A stretch of DNA of 6,723 nt. It comes from Candidatus Aminicenantota bacterium. Its GTDB lineage: Bacteria; Acidobacteriota; UBA4820; DSQY01. A program made the position numbers and the translations under genes. The notes beneath the pieces were generated by a model. That model was given only the letters and a program-made list of their open reading frames with translations, made no database searches and was not told the origin of the DNA. Below, in pieces: positions 1-5,872 of the stretch (its first letter is position 1; each line of letters begins with the position of its first letter). The stretch lies in the NCBI GenBank assembly GCA_027365515.1, contig DAHXMK010000248.1, positions 1 to 6,723 on the forward strand, given 5' to 3'.

Positions 1-721
1 CCACAACCCGGAATTCACCATGATGGAGTTCTACCAGGCCTACTCCTGCGCGAGCGACCTGATAGAATTGACCGAGCGGCTTCTCTCTCAAGTGGTCGCC
101 GAAGTCACCGGCGGCGCGGAGATAACCTACCAGGGGCGCCAGATGCCTTTTGCCCCGCCCTGGCCGAGGCTGCCTCTTCGCGAAGCTGCGAAGAAAGCGC
201 TTCAAGAGCGCGGAGTTCCAGACGGCGCCTGGTCCGGCGACGCTGGCAGGCGCGAATGGGCGCCGAAGCTTGGCATGAGCCCCGCAAAGGCTTCGACTCC
301 AGAGAAGTTCCTCGTCGAGGCCTTCGAGACGCTCGTCGAGCCGGAGCTTTGGCAGCCGGCATTCGTCACCGACTACCCGGTCGAGGTTTCGCCCCTGTCG
401 AGGCGCAAGCCGGGCAGCGCCGACACCGTTGACCGCTTCGAGCTCTTCGCCGGGGGCATGGAGCTCTGCAACGGCTTTTCGGAGTTGAACGACCCCGACG
501 ACCAGCGGTCGCGCTTCAAGGCCCAGATGGAGGCGAAGGCGCGGGGCGACGAGGAGGCGATGCCGTACGACGAGGATTACTGCACGGCCCTCGAATACGG
601 CCTTCCCCCGACCGCCGGCGAGGGAATTGGAATTGACAGGCTGGCGATGCTTTTGACCGACACCCCGTCAATCAGGGACGTCGTCCTCTTTCCTCACATG
701 AAGCCGCGGGGAGACGAATGA
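1..721 (+). CDS. lysS: Lysyl-tRNA synthetase, class II (5'-truncated; C-terminal catalytic half)
   Basis: LysRS charges tRNA-Lys with lysine using ATP in the cytoplasm. The reading frame is open from base 2, and the window edge removes the N-terminus. The visible 239 residues begin inside class II motif 2 (HNPEFTMMEFYQAY) and contain a typical EVSPLSRR segment. They continue into the NGFSELNDPDDQ and MPYDEDYCTALEYG segments and finish with motif 3 (GLPPTAGEGIGIDRLAMLLT, then IRDVVLFPHMKP). All of these match bacterial LysS in order and spacing. The E. coli enzyme is about 505 residues, so roughly the first half (the OB-fold anticodon-binding domain and motif 1) lies upstream. There is no internal frameshift or missing motif. 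The TGA stop at 719-721 overlaps the ATG of the downstream permease gene (ATGA), which suggests translational coupling. The spacing of the conserved blocks fits an active LysRS rather than an EpmA/GenX-type paralogue, which would lack the anticodon domain; that domain cannot be checked here. Confidence 0.97.
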   Translation, partial: HNPEFTMMEFYQAYSCASDLIELTERLLSQVVAEVTGGAEITYQGRQMPFAPPWPRLPLREAAKKALQERGVPDGAWSGDAGRREWAPKLGMSPAKASTPEKFLVEAFETLVEPELWQPAFVTDYPVEVSPLSRRKPGSADTVDRFELFAGGMELCNGFSELNDPDDQRSRFKAQMEAKARGDEEAMPYDEDYCTALEYGLPPTAGEGIGIDRLAMLLTDTPSIRDVVLFPHMKPRGDE

Positions 722-1950
722 GCTTCGTCTCCTTCGTCGGACGAAGATATCTGCTCCACCGCCGAAAGCAGGCTTTCATTTCGCTCATAACCGTGATCTC
801 CGTCATCGGGGTCGCGGTCGGAGTGATGGCGCTCATCATCGCGCTGGCCATCTCGACCGGGTTCACCAATAGGATCAGGGAAAAGATTCAGCTTCTGAAC
901 AGCGACCTCAACATTCTCGGCGGCCCCGGAGAACTCTCCGACAAAGAGCAGGCGGCCGTCGCCAAGGAGCTGGATTCGGCGAGGGAAGTTCAGGCCTACA
1001 CGCCCGTCGTGCTTGGAACCGGCCTTTTGAGCGGGCCGTACACCAGGGTTGGCGTCGTGGCGAAGGTAGTAGGCGTGGCGCCGGAGCGCCAGTCCAAGGT
1101 GGTGGACCTGACCCCCTTCGTCAGGGGCGGGACGTTTCTTGGCCAGACGCCGGACGGCGCCCACGGGGCGATAATCGGCGCCGACCTGGCCGCGACGCTC
1201 GGCGTGAACGTTGGGGACACGCTCCAGCTCCTCGTCCCCAAGCTGACGCTTTCTCCCTTCGGGGGATTTCCCAAAATCGTGCGAGTGAAAGTTTCCGGCC
1301 TTCTGGAAACCGGCTACTATCTTTACGACACCGAGTTTCTTTTCGTTGACCTGCCGTTCGCCCAGGAGCTTTTCACCGGGCCGGGGCGCGTCAGCGCGAT
1401 ACAAGTGAGGCTTAAGCCGGGCGCCAGCCTGGCTTCGGCGAGGGAGAAGCTCCAGAAGAACCTCGGAGCCGGGATCAGGGTGCTCGACCTGGTGGAGAGC
1501 AACGCCGAGTTCTTCAAGGCGCTGAGAATGGAGAGGGTCCTCCTCTTCCTCGCCATCGGCCTCATAGTGACCGTCGCCTCGCTGAACATAGTCTCCACGC
1601 TGATCCTCATGGTCATGGAGAAGGTCCGGGACATCGGGATACTAAGAAGCATGGGGGCATCGGCCCGCGACATCAGCCTCGTTTTCCTCTTCGACGGAAT
1701 GGCGATAGGGGTGATGGGCACGCTGCTTGGCGACGTCGTCGGCGCGACCGCGTGCAAGCTCCTCGACAAATATCACGCCATACCGCTGTCGCTCGACGTA
1801 TATCCTCTGCCCTACGTGCCATTCGTCACTTCGTGGCAGCAGGTGGCGGCGGTCTCCTTGTTCGCTTTGGCCATAACATTCGCGGCGACGCTCTACCCCT
1901 CCGCGAAGGCTTCCAGCCTCGACCCCGTCGAGGCGTTGAGGTACGAATGA
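718..1950 (+). CDS. lolC: Lipoprotein-releasing ABC transporter permease, LolC/LolE family (possibly homodimeric LolF type)
   Basis: This is the integral inner-membrane subunit of the LolCDE-type machine, which extracts mature outer-membrane lipoproteins and hands them to periplasmic LolA. The 410-residue length is normal for the family. The topology is one N-terminal membrane helix (about residues 22-47, ending ISTGF), a periplasmic domain of about 220 residues, and three C-terminal helices (about 272-300, 318-347, 374-393). Family signatures are NAEFFKALRMER at 262-273, MEKVRDIGILRSMGAS at 300-315 (the FtsX-type coupling region contacting the ATPase) and the C-terminal LDPVEALRYE. Residues 173-185 (VPKLTLSPFGGFP) resemble the proline-rich Hook of E. 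coli LolC that captures LolA. The ATG at 718 overlaps the lysS stop, with GGGGAG at 708-713 as ribosome binding site. The ATPase gene follows with another ATGA overlap. Only one permease gene is present here, so it may form a homodimer or pair with a second subunit encoded elsewhere; the C versus E assignment is therefore loose. Confidence 0.93.
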   Translation: MSFVSFVGRRYLLHRRKQAFISLITVISVIGVAVGVMALIIALAISTGFTNRIREKIQLLNSDLNILGGPGELSDKEQAAVAKELDSAREVQAYTPVVLGTGLLSGPYTRVGVVAKVVGVAPERQSKVVDLTPFVRGGTFLGQTPDGAHGAIIGADLAATLGVNVGDTLQLLVPKLTLSPFGGFPKIVRVKVSGLLETGYYLYDTEFLFVDLPFAQELFTGPGRVSAIQVRLKPGASLASAREKLQKNLGAGIRVLDLVESNAEFFKALRMERVLLFLAIGLIVTVASLNIVSTLILMVMEKVRDIGILRSMGASARDISLVFLFDGMAIGVMGTLLGDVVGATACKLLDKYHAIPLSLDVYPLPYVPFVTSWQQVAAVSLFALAITFAATLYPSAKASSLDPVEALRYE

Positions 1951-2609
1951 TCGCCCAGGTCATTGGCCTGTACAAAAGCTACCGCTCCGGAAACGCGCCC
2001 CTGCCGGTGCTCAAGGGCGTGGACCTGGCCCTCGATGAAGGCGAAGTGGTAGCCCTCACCGGCCCGTCGGGCGTGGGAAAGAGCACGCTCCTTCACCTGA
2101 TAGCCGGACTGGACCGCCCCGACTCCGGCTCCGTGATAGTTGCCGGCCAGGAGGTGACGAAGCTCAAAGGCGGCGAGCTCGACAGGTACAGGAACAGGAC
2201 GATGGGCATCGTATACCAGTTCCACTTTCTCCTCCCTGAATTCACGGCCCTTGAGAACGTGCTTATCCCTTCGCTAATCGCCCGGACACCTGAAGCAGGG
2301 CTGAAACGGGCGAAGGAGCTTCTGGCCGAGGCGGGGCTTGAAGGTCGCGAGCACCACTATCCTTCGCAGCTCTCCGGCGGCGAGCAGCAACGGGTGGCGA
2401 TCGCGAGGGCGCTAATCAACGATCCGCCTCTCCTCCTGGCGGACGAGCCAACCGGGAACCTCGACGAGAATACGGCCGCGTCGGTTTCGTCCCTTCTGTT
2501 CGGGCTGGCCAAGAGGCGCGGCCTCGCCGTCCTCATGGCCACGCACAACACGGGCCTCGCCGCCGCCTGTCACCGAACCGCGCGGCTCGCCGAAGGCCAA
2601 GTCAGGTGA
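1947..2609 (+). CDS. lolD: Lipoprotein-releasing ABC transporter ATP-binding protein LolD
   Basis: LolD is the cytoplasmic ATPase that powers lipoprotein release by the Lol permease. The 220-residue protein is of normal length (E. coli LolD is about 233). It carries all nucleotide-binding motifs: Walker A GPSGVGKST (39-47), Q-loop Q91, ABC signature LSGGEQQ (142-148), Walker B LLLADEP (162-168, catalytic E167), D-loop NLD (171-173) and H-loop H200. The stretch after the Q-loop, YQFHFLLPEFTALENV (90-105), is diagnostic of LolD and separates it from MacB and FtsE ATPases. The frame is open about 65 codons further upstream inside the permease gene. I chose the ATG at 1947 because it gives the family N-terminus, overlaps the permease stop as ATGA and has GAGGT at 1938-1942 as ribosome binding site. 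The stop codon at 2607-2609 lies within the -35 region of the predicted bamA promoter. Confidence 0.96.
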   Translation: MIAQVIGLYKSYRSGNAPLPVLKGVDLALDEGEVVALTGPSGVGKSTLLHLIAGLDRPDSGSVIVAGQEVTKLKGGELDRYRNRTMGIVYQFHFLLPEFTALENVLIPSLIARTPEAGLKRAKELLAEAGLEGREHHYPSQLSGGEQQRVAIARALINDPPLLLADEPTGNLDENTAASVSSLLFGLAKRRGLAVLMATHNTGLAAACHRTARLAEGQVR

Positions 2610-2635
2610 CAGGAAGCTTTGCCGGGTGGTATAAT
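2606..2635 (+). promoter_or_regulatory. Predicted sigma70-type promoter (extended -10) for bamA-skp
   Basis: The -35 hexamer is GTGACA at 2606-2611 (5 of 6 to TTGACA), followed by an 18-bp spacer and a perfect TATAAT at 2630-2635. A TGG triplet directly before the -10 (2627-2629) gives the extended -10 TGnTATAAT arrangement. It is the only near-consensus promoter I could find in the non-coding parts of the window. The -35 overlaps the lolD stop codon, so it would start a transcript near 2641-2643 with a leader of about 88 nt before the bamA ATG. I infer that bamA and skp can be expressed independently of lysS-lolC-lolD. No operator-like inverted repeat or envelope-stress (sigmaE-type) element was recognised beside it. 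This is a sequence match only. Confidence 0.6.
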
Positions 2636-2720
2636 GAGGCGTTGGGGAAGAATGGATGGCGCAACCGCTGGCCAGTTCAAGGTGAGGTTTAGTGGCGCTG
2701 GACGGCCACGGATTGTTGAC

Positions 2721-2726
2721 AGGTGA
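2721..2726 (+). promoter_or_regulatory. Ribosome binding site deciding the bamA start
   Basis: AGGTGA lies 3 nt before the ATG at 2730. Its last three bases are an in-frame TGA, so the bamA frame is closed directly upstream and 2730 is the first usable ATG. The spacing is rather tight for a Shine-Dalgarno sequence, but a similar GGTGA with 4-nt spacing stands before lpxD (5864-5868). Confidence 0.55.
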
Positions 2727-2729
2727 CTG

Positions 2730-5054
2730 ATGGCGAAGACGAGACTGTTCGCGGCCGCGCTTTTCACCGTTGCATTGGTTGTAGGGTTCGCCTCCGCCGC
2801 CGATACGCCCAAGATAGAAAAAATAGTCATAGACGGTAACGACCGGCTCACGCAGGACGCGTTTCTCGCCCTCACCTCGCTTCGCCCCGGCGACCCTTAC
2901 GACCCGCAAGTGATAGAAAAGGAATATAAGAAGATTTGGGATTCCGGGCTGTTTGACGACTTGAGCGTCGAGGCCAAGGACGGCAAGACCGGCAAGATCC
3001 TCCTGTTCCACGTCAAGGAGCGGCCGATCATCGCGACGGTCGAGTTCAAGGGCTCCAAGACCCTCACCTCCTCCACGGTCCTCGACAAACTCAAGGACAA
3101 CAACGCTGAAATCAAGTCGGGCACCGTGCTCGATTACTCGAAGATAAAGCACACCGAGGCCGCCTTGCGCTTCATGGCGGCGGAGAAAGGCTTTCCGGAC
3201 GCGGTCGTCAGTTCGAAAGTCAATCCCATAGGCCGCTCGCAGGTCTCCCTCGTTTTCAATATCACTCAAGGCCCCAAGGCGCGGATATCGAAAATCAAGT
3301 TCGTCGGGAACCACGCCTTTTCGAACCTCAAGCTCAGATACACCATGAAAAAGACGCGCCAGCACTGGATGTTCTCGTGGGCCAGCCGCCATGACCTCTA
3401 CACCGAGTCGAGGTTCAACGAGGACACGAAGCTGCTGCGCGACCTCTACGAAAGCCACGGGTACCTGGACGTTGACATAGGCGAGCCCATCATTGACAGC
3501 CGCGTCAACGAGAAGAAGACGAAAAAGTGGCTGACGCTCACCATCCCCATCACCGAAGGGCTCTCTTACAAGATGGGCACGGTGAGTTTCGAGGGCAACC
3601 ACATCTTCACCGACGCCGAACTGATGAAGGGCTTCAAATTCAAGAAGGGCGTGACTCTCGACAAGGTGGGGCTGGGCTACGTAATGAAGGCCATCGAGGG
3701 CAAGTACGGCCAGAAGGGTTACATATACGCTACGGCCACGCCGATCTTCGACAAAGATCCGAAAACCAAGATCGCCAACGTGACCATTTCGATAAACGAG
3801 GACCAGCAGTACTACCTCAACCGGATCGAGTTCTACGGCAACACCTCGACCAGGGATTACGTCCTTAGGAGGGAAATGGGGATAGGCGAGCAGCAGATAT
3901 TCAACTACCAGCGCTACCAGCGCGGCCTCTACAAGCTGAAGCAGACGGGGCTCTTCGAAGTGAAGGACGACCCGGTGATCAACAAGGTCCCGAATACCAG
4001 GACAGTCAACGTTGACATCAAGGGCACCGAGGCCAGCAAAAACGAGCTCCTCTTCGGCGGCGGCTACGGCGGCGTGAACGGGTTCTTCATCTCCGGCGCC
4101 TACCGGACCTACAACTTCTTCGGGCGCGGCACCACCTTGTCGTTGAACGCGGAACTCGGCAAGATACAGAAGCTCTACTCGATCAATTACAGCGACCCCT
4201 GGTTTTTCGGAAAGCGGGTCGGGCTTTCGGCAACGCTTTATAACCAGAGGCTCAGCTACGTTCAGTTTGACCAGAGGGCCATGGGCGGGTCGCTCGCCTT
4301 CAGCTTCCCGCTGGGCGACTTCGCAGGCTGGCAGGTCGGGTACCGCTACGAGCGCTCCAGGGTGGACAGCGTCTACAGCATCGTCAACCCGAACCCGCTC
4401 TACCCGAACTATTACACCAATTCCACCACCTCCGCCGTATTCGGTGGCATCTTCCTTAACACGGTGAACAGCCCGTTCAGGCCGACGAGGGGGCTGTCGC
4501 TTAACTTGAACACCACGGTAGCCGGCGCGGCGCTGGGCGGGACCAACTACTTCATCAAGCCCGGCTTCGAGGGCTCTTTGTACCTGCCCACGTTCAAGAA
4601 ACAAAACGCCGCCTTCAGGGTCAGCTCCGGGTTTGTCACCGCTTACGACGGCCACGGGATTCCGCCGTGGGAGCGCTTCTTCCTCGGCGGCGAGAACTCC
4701 CTGCGCGGCTTTACGACGAGGTCGGTCTATCCGATCACCAAAGACGGCCGGTACTTTATTGACCCGGGCACTGGGACGATCGAGGGCGGCAACCGCTATA
4801 TCCTGACAAACGCGGAATACGTCTTCCACATCGTTGAGCAGTTGGACCTGGCCTTCTTTGTTGATGCCGGCAATACCTACCACGAAAGGCAGCGGTGGGA
4901 GCTTTCAAACTATCGCGGCGACGCCGGCATAGAGCTGAGGTTCTTCGTTCCGATGTTCAACGTCCCGCTGCGGCTCATCTATTCTCACAATCTCCGGCCG
5001 AAGCCGGGGGATGATTTCAGTGTCTTCCAGTTTACGATAGGGCTTACTTTCTAA
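2730..5054 (+). CDS. bamA: Outer membrane protein assembly factor BamA (Omp85 family)
   Basis: BamA is the central subunit of the BAM complex, which folds and inserts beta-barrel proteins into the outer membrane. The 774-residue precursor has a Sec signal peptide (basic MAKTR, then a hydrophobic core, with likely cleavage after ASA at 23). Five POTRA domains follow at about 28-98, 100-182, 185-277, 280-358 and 361-433. Most show the recurrent hydrophobic-x-G-N opening, as in IDGNDRL, FVGNHAF, FEGNHIF and FYGNTST. The barrel spans about 437-774 and includes GGENSLRGF (653-661), which carries the L6-loop RGF motif conserved in Omp85 proteins. The chain ends FSVFQFTIGLTF, with the terminal aromatic residue of an outer-membrane beta-signal. 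Five POTRAs and a length close to E. coli BamA (810) argue for BamA rather than TamA (three POTRAs) or a two-partner secretion TpsB. Being next to skp and lpxD is the classical context. I see no truncation or frameshift. Confidence 0.97.
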   Translation: MAKTRLFAAALFTVALVVGFASAADTPKIEKIVIDGNDRLTQDAFLALTSLRPGDPYDPQVIEKEYKKIWDSGLFDDLSVEAKDGKTGKILLFHVKERPIIATVEFKGSKTLTSSTVLDKLKDNNAEIKSGTVLDYSKIKHTEAALRFMAAEKGFPDAVVSSKVNPIGRSQVSLVFNITQGPKARISKIKFVGNHAFSNLKLRYTMKKTRQHWMFSWASRHDLYTESRFNEDTKLLRDLYESHGYLDVDIGEPIIDSRVNEKKTKKWLTLTIPITEGLSYKMGTVSFEGNHIFTDAELMKGFKFKKGVTLDKVGLGYVMKAIEGKYGQKGYIYATATPIFDKDPKTKIANVTISINEDQQYYLNRIEFYGNTSTRDYVLRREMGIGEQQIFNYQRYQRGLYKLKQTGLFEVKDDPVINKVPNTRTVNVDIKGTEASKNELLFGGGYGGVNGFFISGAYRTYNFFGRGTTLSLNAELGKIQKLYSINYSDPWFFGKRVGLSATLYNQRLSYVQFDQRAMGGSLAFSFPLGDFAGWQVGYRYERSRVDSVYSIVNPNPLYPNYYTNSTTSAVFGGIFLNTVNSPFRPTRGLSLNLNTTVAGAALGGTNYFIKPGFEGSLYLPTFKKQNAAFRVSSGFVTAYDGHGIPPWERFFLGGENSLRGFTTRSVYPITKDGRYFIDPGTGTIEGGNRYILTNAEYVFHIVEQLDLAFFVDAGNTYHERQRWELSNYRGDAGIELRFFVPMFNVPLRLIYSHNLRPKPGDDFSVFQFTIGLTF

Positions 5055-5071
5055 ACAGTGATAGGACTTTT

Positions 5072-5077
5072 GGAGGT
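5072..5077 (+). promoter_or_regulatory. Strong ribosome binding site of skp
   Basis: GGAGGT lies 6 nt before the ATG at 5084. It is the best Shine-Dalgarno match in the window and suggests skp is translated more strongly than its neighbours, as expected for an abundant periplasmic chaperone. Confidence 0.75.
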
Positions 5078-5083
5078 AACAAG

Positions 5084-5593
5084 ATGAAGAAGCTGTTGAA
5101 CGCCGGTTTTGCAGTGGCTCTCACCTTCATGGCCGTGAACGCATTCGCCCAGATGAAGCTGGCCGTCGTGGAACCAGAGCGCATCATGGACGAGTCGAAG
5201 GAAGGCAAGCGCGTGCAAGCGCAGCTCAAGGCTTACCACGACCAGAAGCAGGGCGAAATCACCGCCAAGGAAGCCGAGTTGAAGGCTGTTGACGAGAAGG
5301 CCAAGGATCCGAAGCTGGCCGACGACAAGAAGGAAGATCTGGCCAACCAGTTCAAACAGAAGTACTACGAGTACCAGGCTTTCGCCAAAGCTTCGCAGGA
5401 AGACATGGAGAGCCGCCAGAACAAGGCGCTCCAGGACCTTCAGCAGAAGATCAGCGCCGTCGTCAGCAAGTACGCCGCCTCCAAGGGTCTCTCGCTGGTC
5501 CTGAGCAAGCGGATCTGCTTGTACAACGCGGACGCTCTCGACATAACGTCGGACATCATCGCGGAGATGGACAAGGCCTATCCGGGCCAGTGA
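5084..5593 (+). CDS. skp: Periplasmic OMP chaperone Skp/OmpH family
   Basis: Skp is a trimeric periplasmic holdase that binds unfolded outer-membrane proteins emerging from Sec and keeps them soluble until BamA inserts them. The 169-residue precursor has a signal peptide (MKKLLNAG, hydrophobic core, AFA at 20-22, cleavage probably before Q23). A short beta strand follows (KLAVVEPERIM, 25-35), typical of OmpH N-termini. Residues about 40-135 are rich in Lys, Glu, Gln and Ala and predicted to form the long helical tentacle hairpin. The C-terminal segment (KGLSLVLSKRICLYNADALDIT, 134-155) returns to the trimerisation body and ends in the usual ALDIT-type motif. The length is close to E. coli Skp (161). 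A single cysteine (C145) sits in the C-terminal strand. The gene starts 29 bp after bamA without a recognisable promoter of its own, so it is probably cotranscribed with bamA. The family is variable in sequence, so the call rests on architecture plus position. Confidence 0.92.
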   Translation: MKKLLNAGFAVALTFMAVNAFAQMKLAVVEPERIMDESKEGKRVQAQLKAYHDQKQGEITAKEAELKAVDEKAKDPKLADDKKEDLANQFKQKYYEYQAFAKASQEDMESRQNKALQDLQQKISAVVSKYAASKGLSLVLSKRICLYNADALDITSDIIAEMDKAYPGQ

Positions 5594-5628
5594 AGCTCCC
5601 CGATCCAGCGATAGTAGTGGACGGTGCC

Positions 5629-5676
5629 CCCAAATGTCGCTAAGATCGTCTTTGGGCCCAAGTTGTTTGTTTCTTG
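5629..5676 (+). terminator. Weak candidate terminator after skp
   Basis: CCCAAA (5629-5634) can pair with TTTGGG (5651-5656) across a 16-nt loop. After CCCAAG (5657-5662) comes the T-rich run TTGTTTGTTTCTTG (5663-5676). The stem is short and the T-run is displaced and interrupted, so this is a poor rho-independent terminator. It is listed because it follows skp closely and precedes a long spacer. Confidence 0.25.
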
Positions 5677-5690
5677 TAAAGGATTGGGGC

Positions 5691-5725
5691 GCCCTCTCCT
5701 CCGGTTTTGATCTGGAGGAGAGGGC
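5691..5725 (+). repeat. Perfect 12-bp inverted repeat (stem-loop 1) in the skp-lpxD spacer
   Basis: GCCCTCTCCTCC (5691-5702) and GGAGGAGAGGGC (5714-5725) are exact reverse complements around an 11-nt spacer. A G-T and a G-C pair can extend the stem to 14 pairs with a 7-nt loop (TTTTGAT). No U-tract follows, so it does not look like a canonical intrinsic terminator. It could be a transcript-stabilising hairpin between skp and lpxD, an attenuator, or one copy of a dispersed intergenic palindromic repeat. The structure is certain from sequence; its role is not. Confidence 0.8.
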
Positions 5726-5742
5726 TTCCAAGGGTGGGGGTG

Positions 5743-5768
5743 CCTCCGACAGGCTTCGCCTGCGGAGG
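5743..5768 (+). repeat. Bulged 11-bp inverted repeat (stem-loop 2) in the skp-lpxD spacer
   Basis: CCTCCG (5743-5748) pairs with CGGAGG (5763-5768), and CAGGC (5750-5754) pairs with GCCTG (5758-5762). This leaves one bulged A (5749) and a TTC loop. The GC-rich stem begins 17 nt after stem-loop 1. Its 3' arm can instead pair downstream: GGAGGG at 5764-5769 with CCCTCC at 5781-5786. An AT-rich patch (AATTAATTG followed by a run of A, 5788-5802) follows. No function can be assigned from the sequence alone. Confidence 0.75.
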
Positions 5769-5872
5769 GGTAGGGAATGGCCCTCCCAATTAATTGAAAA
5801 AAGTCTTTTCTTTAGGCGCGGCACAATCGTAGTTGAAGGCACGACTTCCCAGTGCGGAATTCCGGTGACGAA

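Larger units (their letters stand above)
5594..5872. other. 279-bp non-coding spacer between skp and lpxD
   Basis: This spacer holds the weak terminator candidate, the 10-bp palindrome TTGGGCCCAA (5652-5661), two GC-rich stem-loops, and an AT-rich stretch at 5788-5814 that stands out in this GC-rich window. I could not find a convincing -10/-35 pair for lpxD. TTGAAA at 5794-5799 resembles a -35, but CACAAT at 5822-5827 is 22 bp away, too far. A frame is open from 5634 to 5876, but it has no ribosome binding site and no recognisable protein. lpxD has GGTGA at 5864-5868 as its likely ribosome binding site. Confidence 0.7.

Noticed and set aside
694..1404. A 236-codon - strand frame opposite the Lol permease gene.
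   Set aside because: It is codon-in-register with the permease gene and has the same cause; its composition is dominated by Arg, Gly, Asp and Glu, as in other shadows here.
1752..1946. An upstream extension of lolD by 65 codons.
   Set aside because: It lies inside the permease gene and adds a non-family N-terminus. The ATG at 1947 has a ribosome binding site and an ATGA overlap and gives the normal LolD length.
2716..2721. A perfect TTGACA just before the bamA start, as a possible -35.
   Set aside because: No -10-like hexamer occurs 15-19 bp downstream, and that position is already inside the bamA coding sequence.
2412..4883. An 823-codon open frame on the - strand opposite bamA and the end of lolD.
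   Set aside because: Its codons lie exactly in register with the sense codons of lolD and bamA, so it would be closed only by sense TTA, CTA or TCA codons, which are rare in this GC-rich genome. It ends at the lolD Leu codon CTA at 2412-2414. The sense protein is a complete, recognisable BamA, so this is a shadow despite its length.
5732..5775. Four G-runs (5732-5734, 5736-5740, 5767-5770, 5773-5775) as a possible G-quadruplex.
   Set aside because: The middle loop is about 26 nt and is occupied by stem-loop 2, whose 3' arm uses part of the third G-run. Simple hairpin pairing explains the region better.
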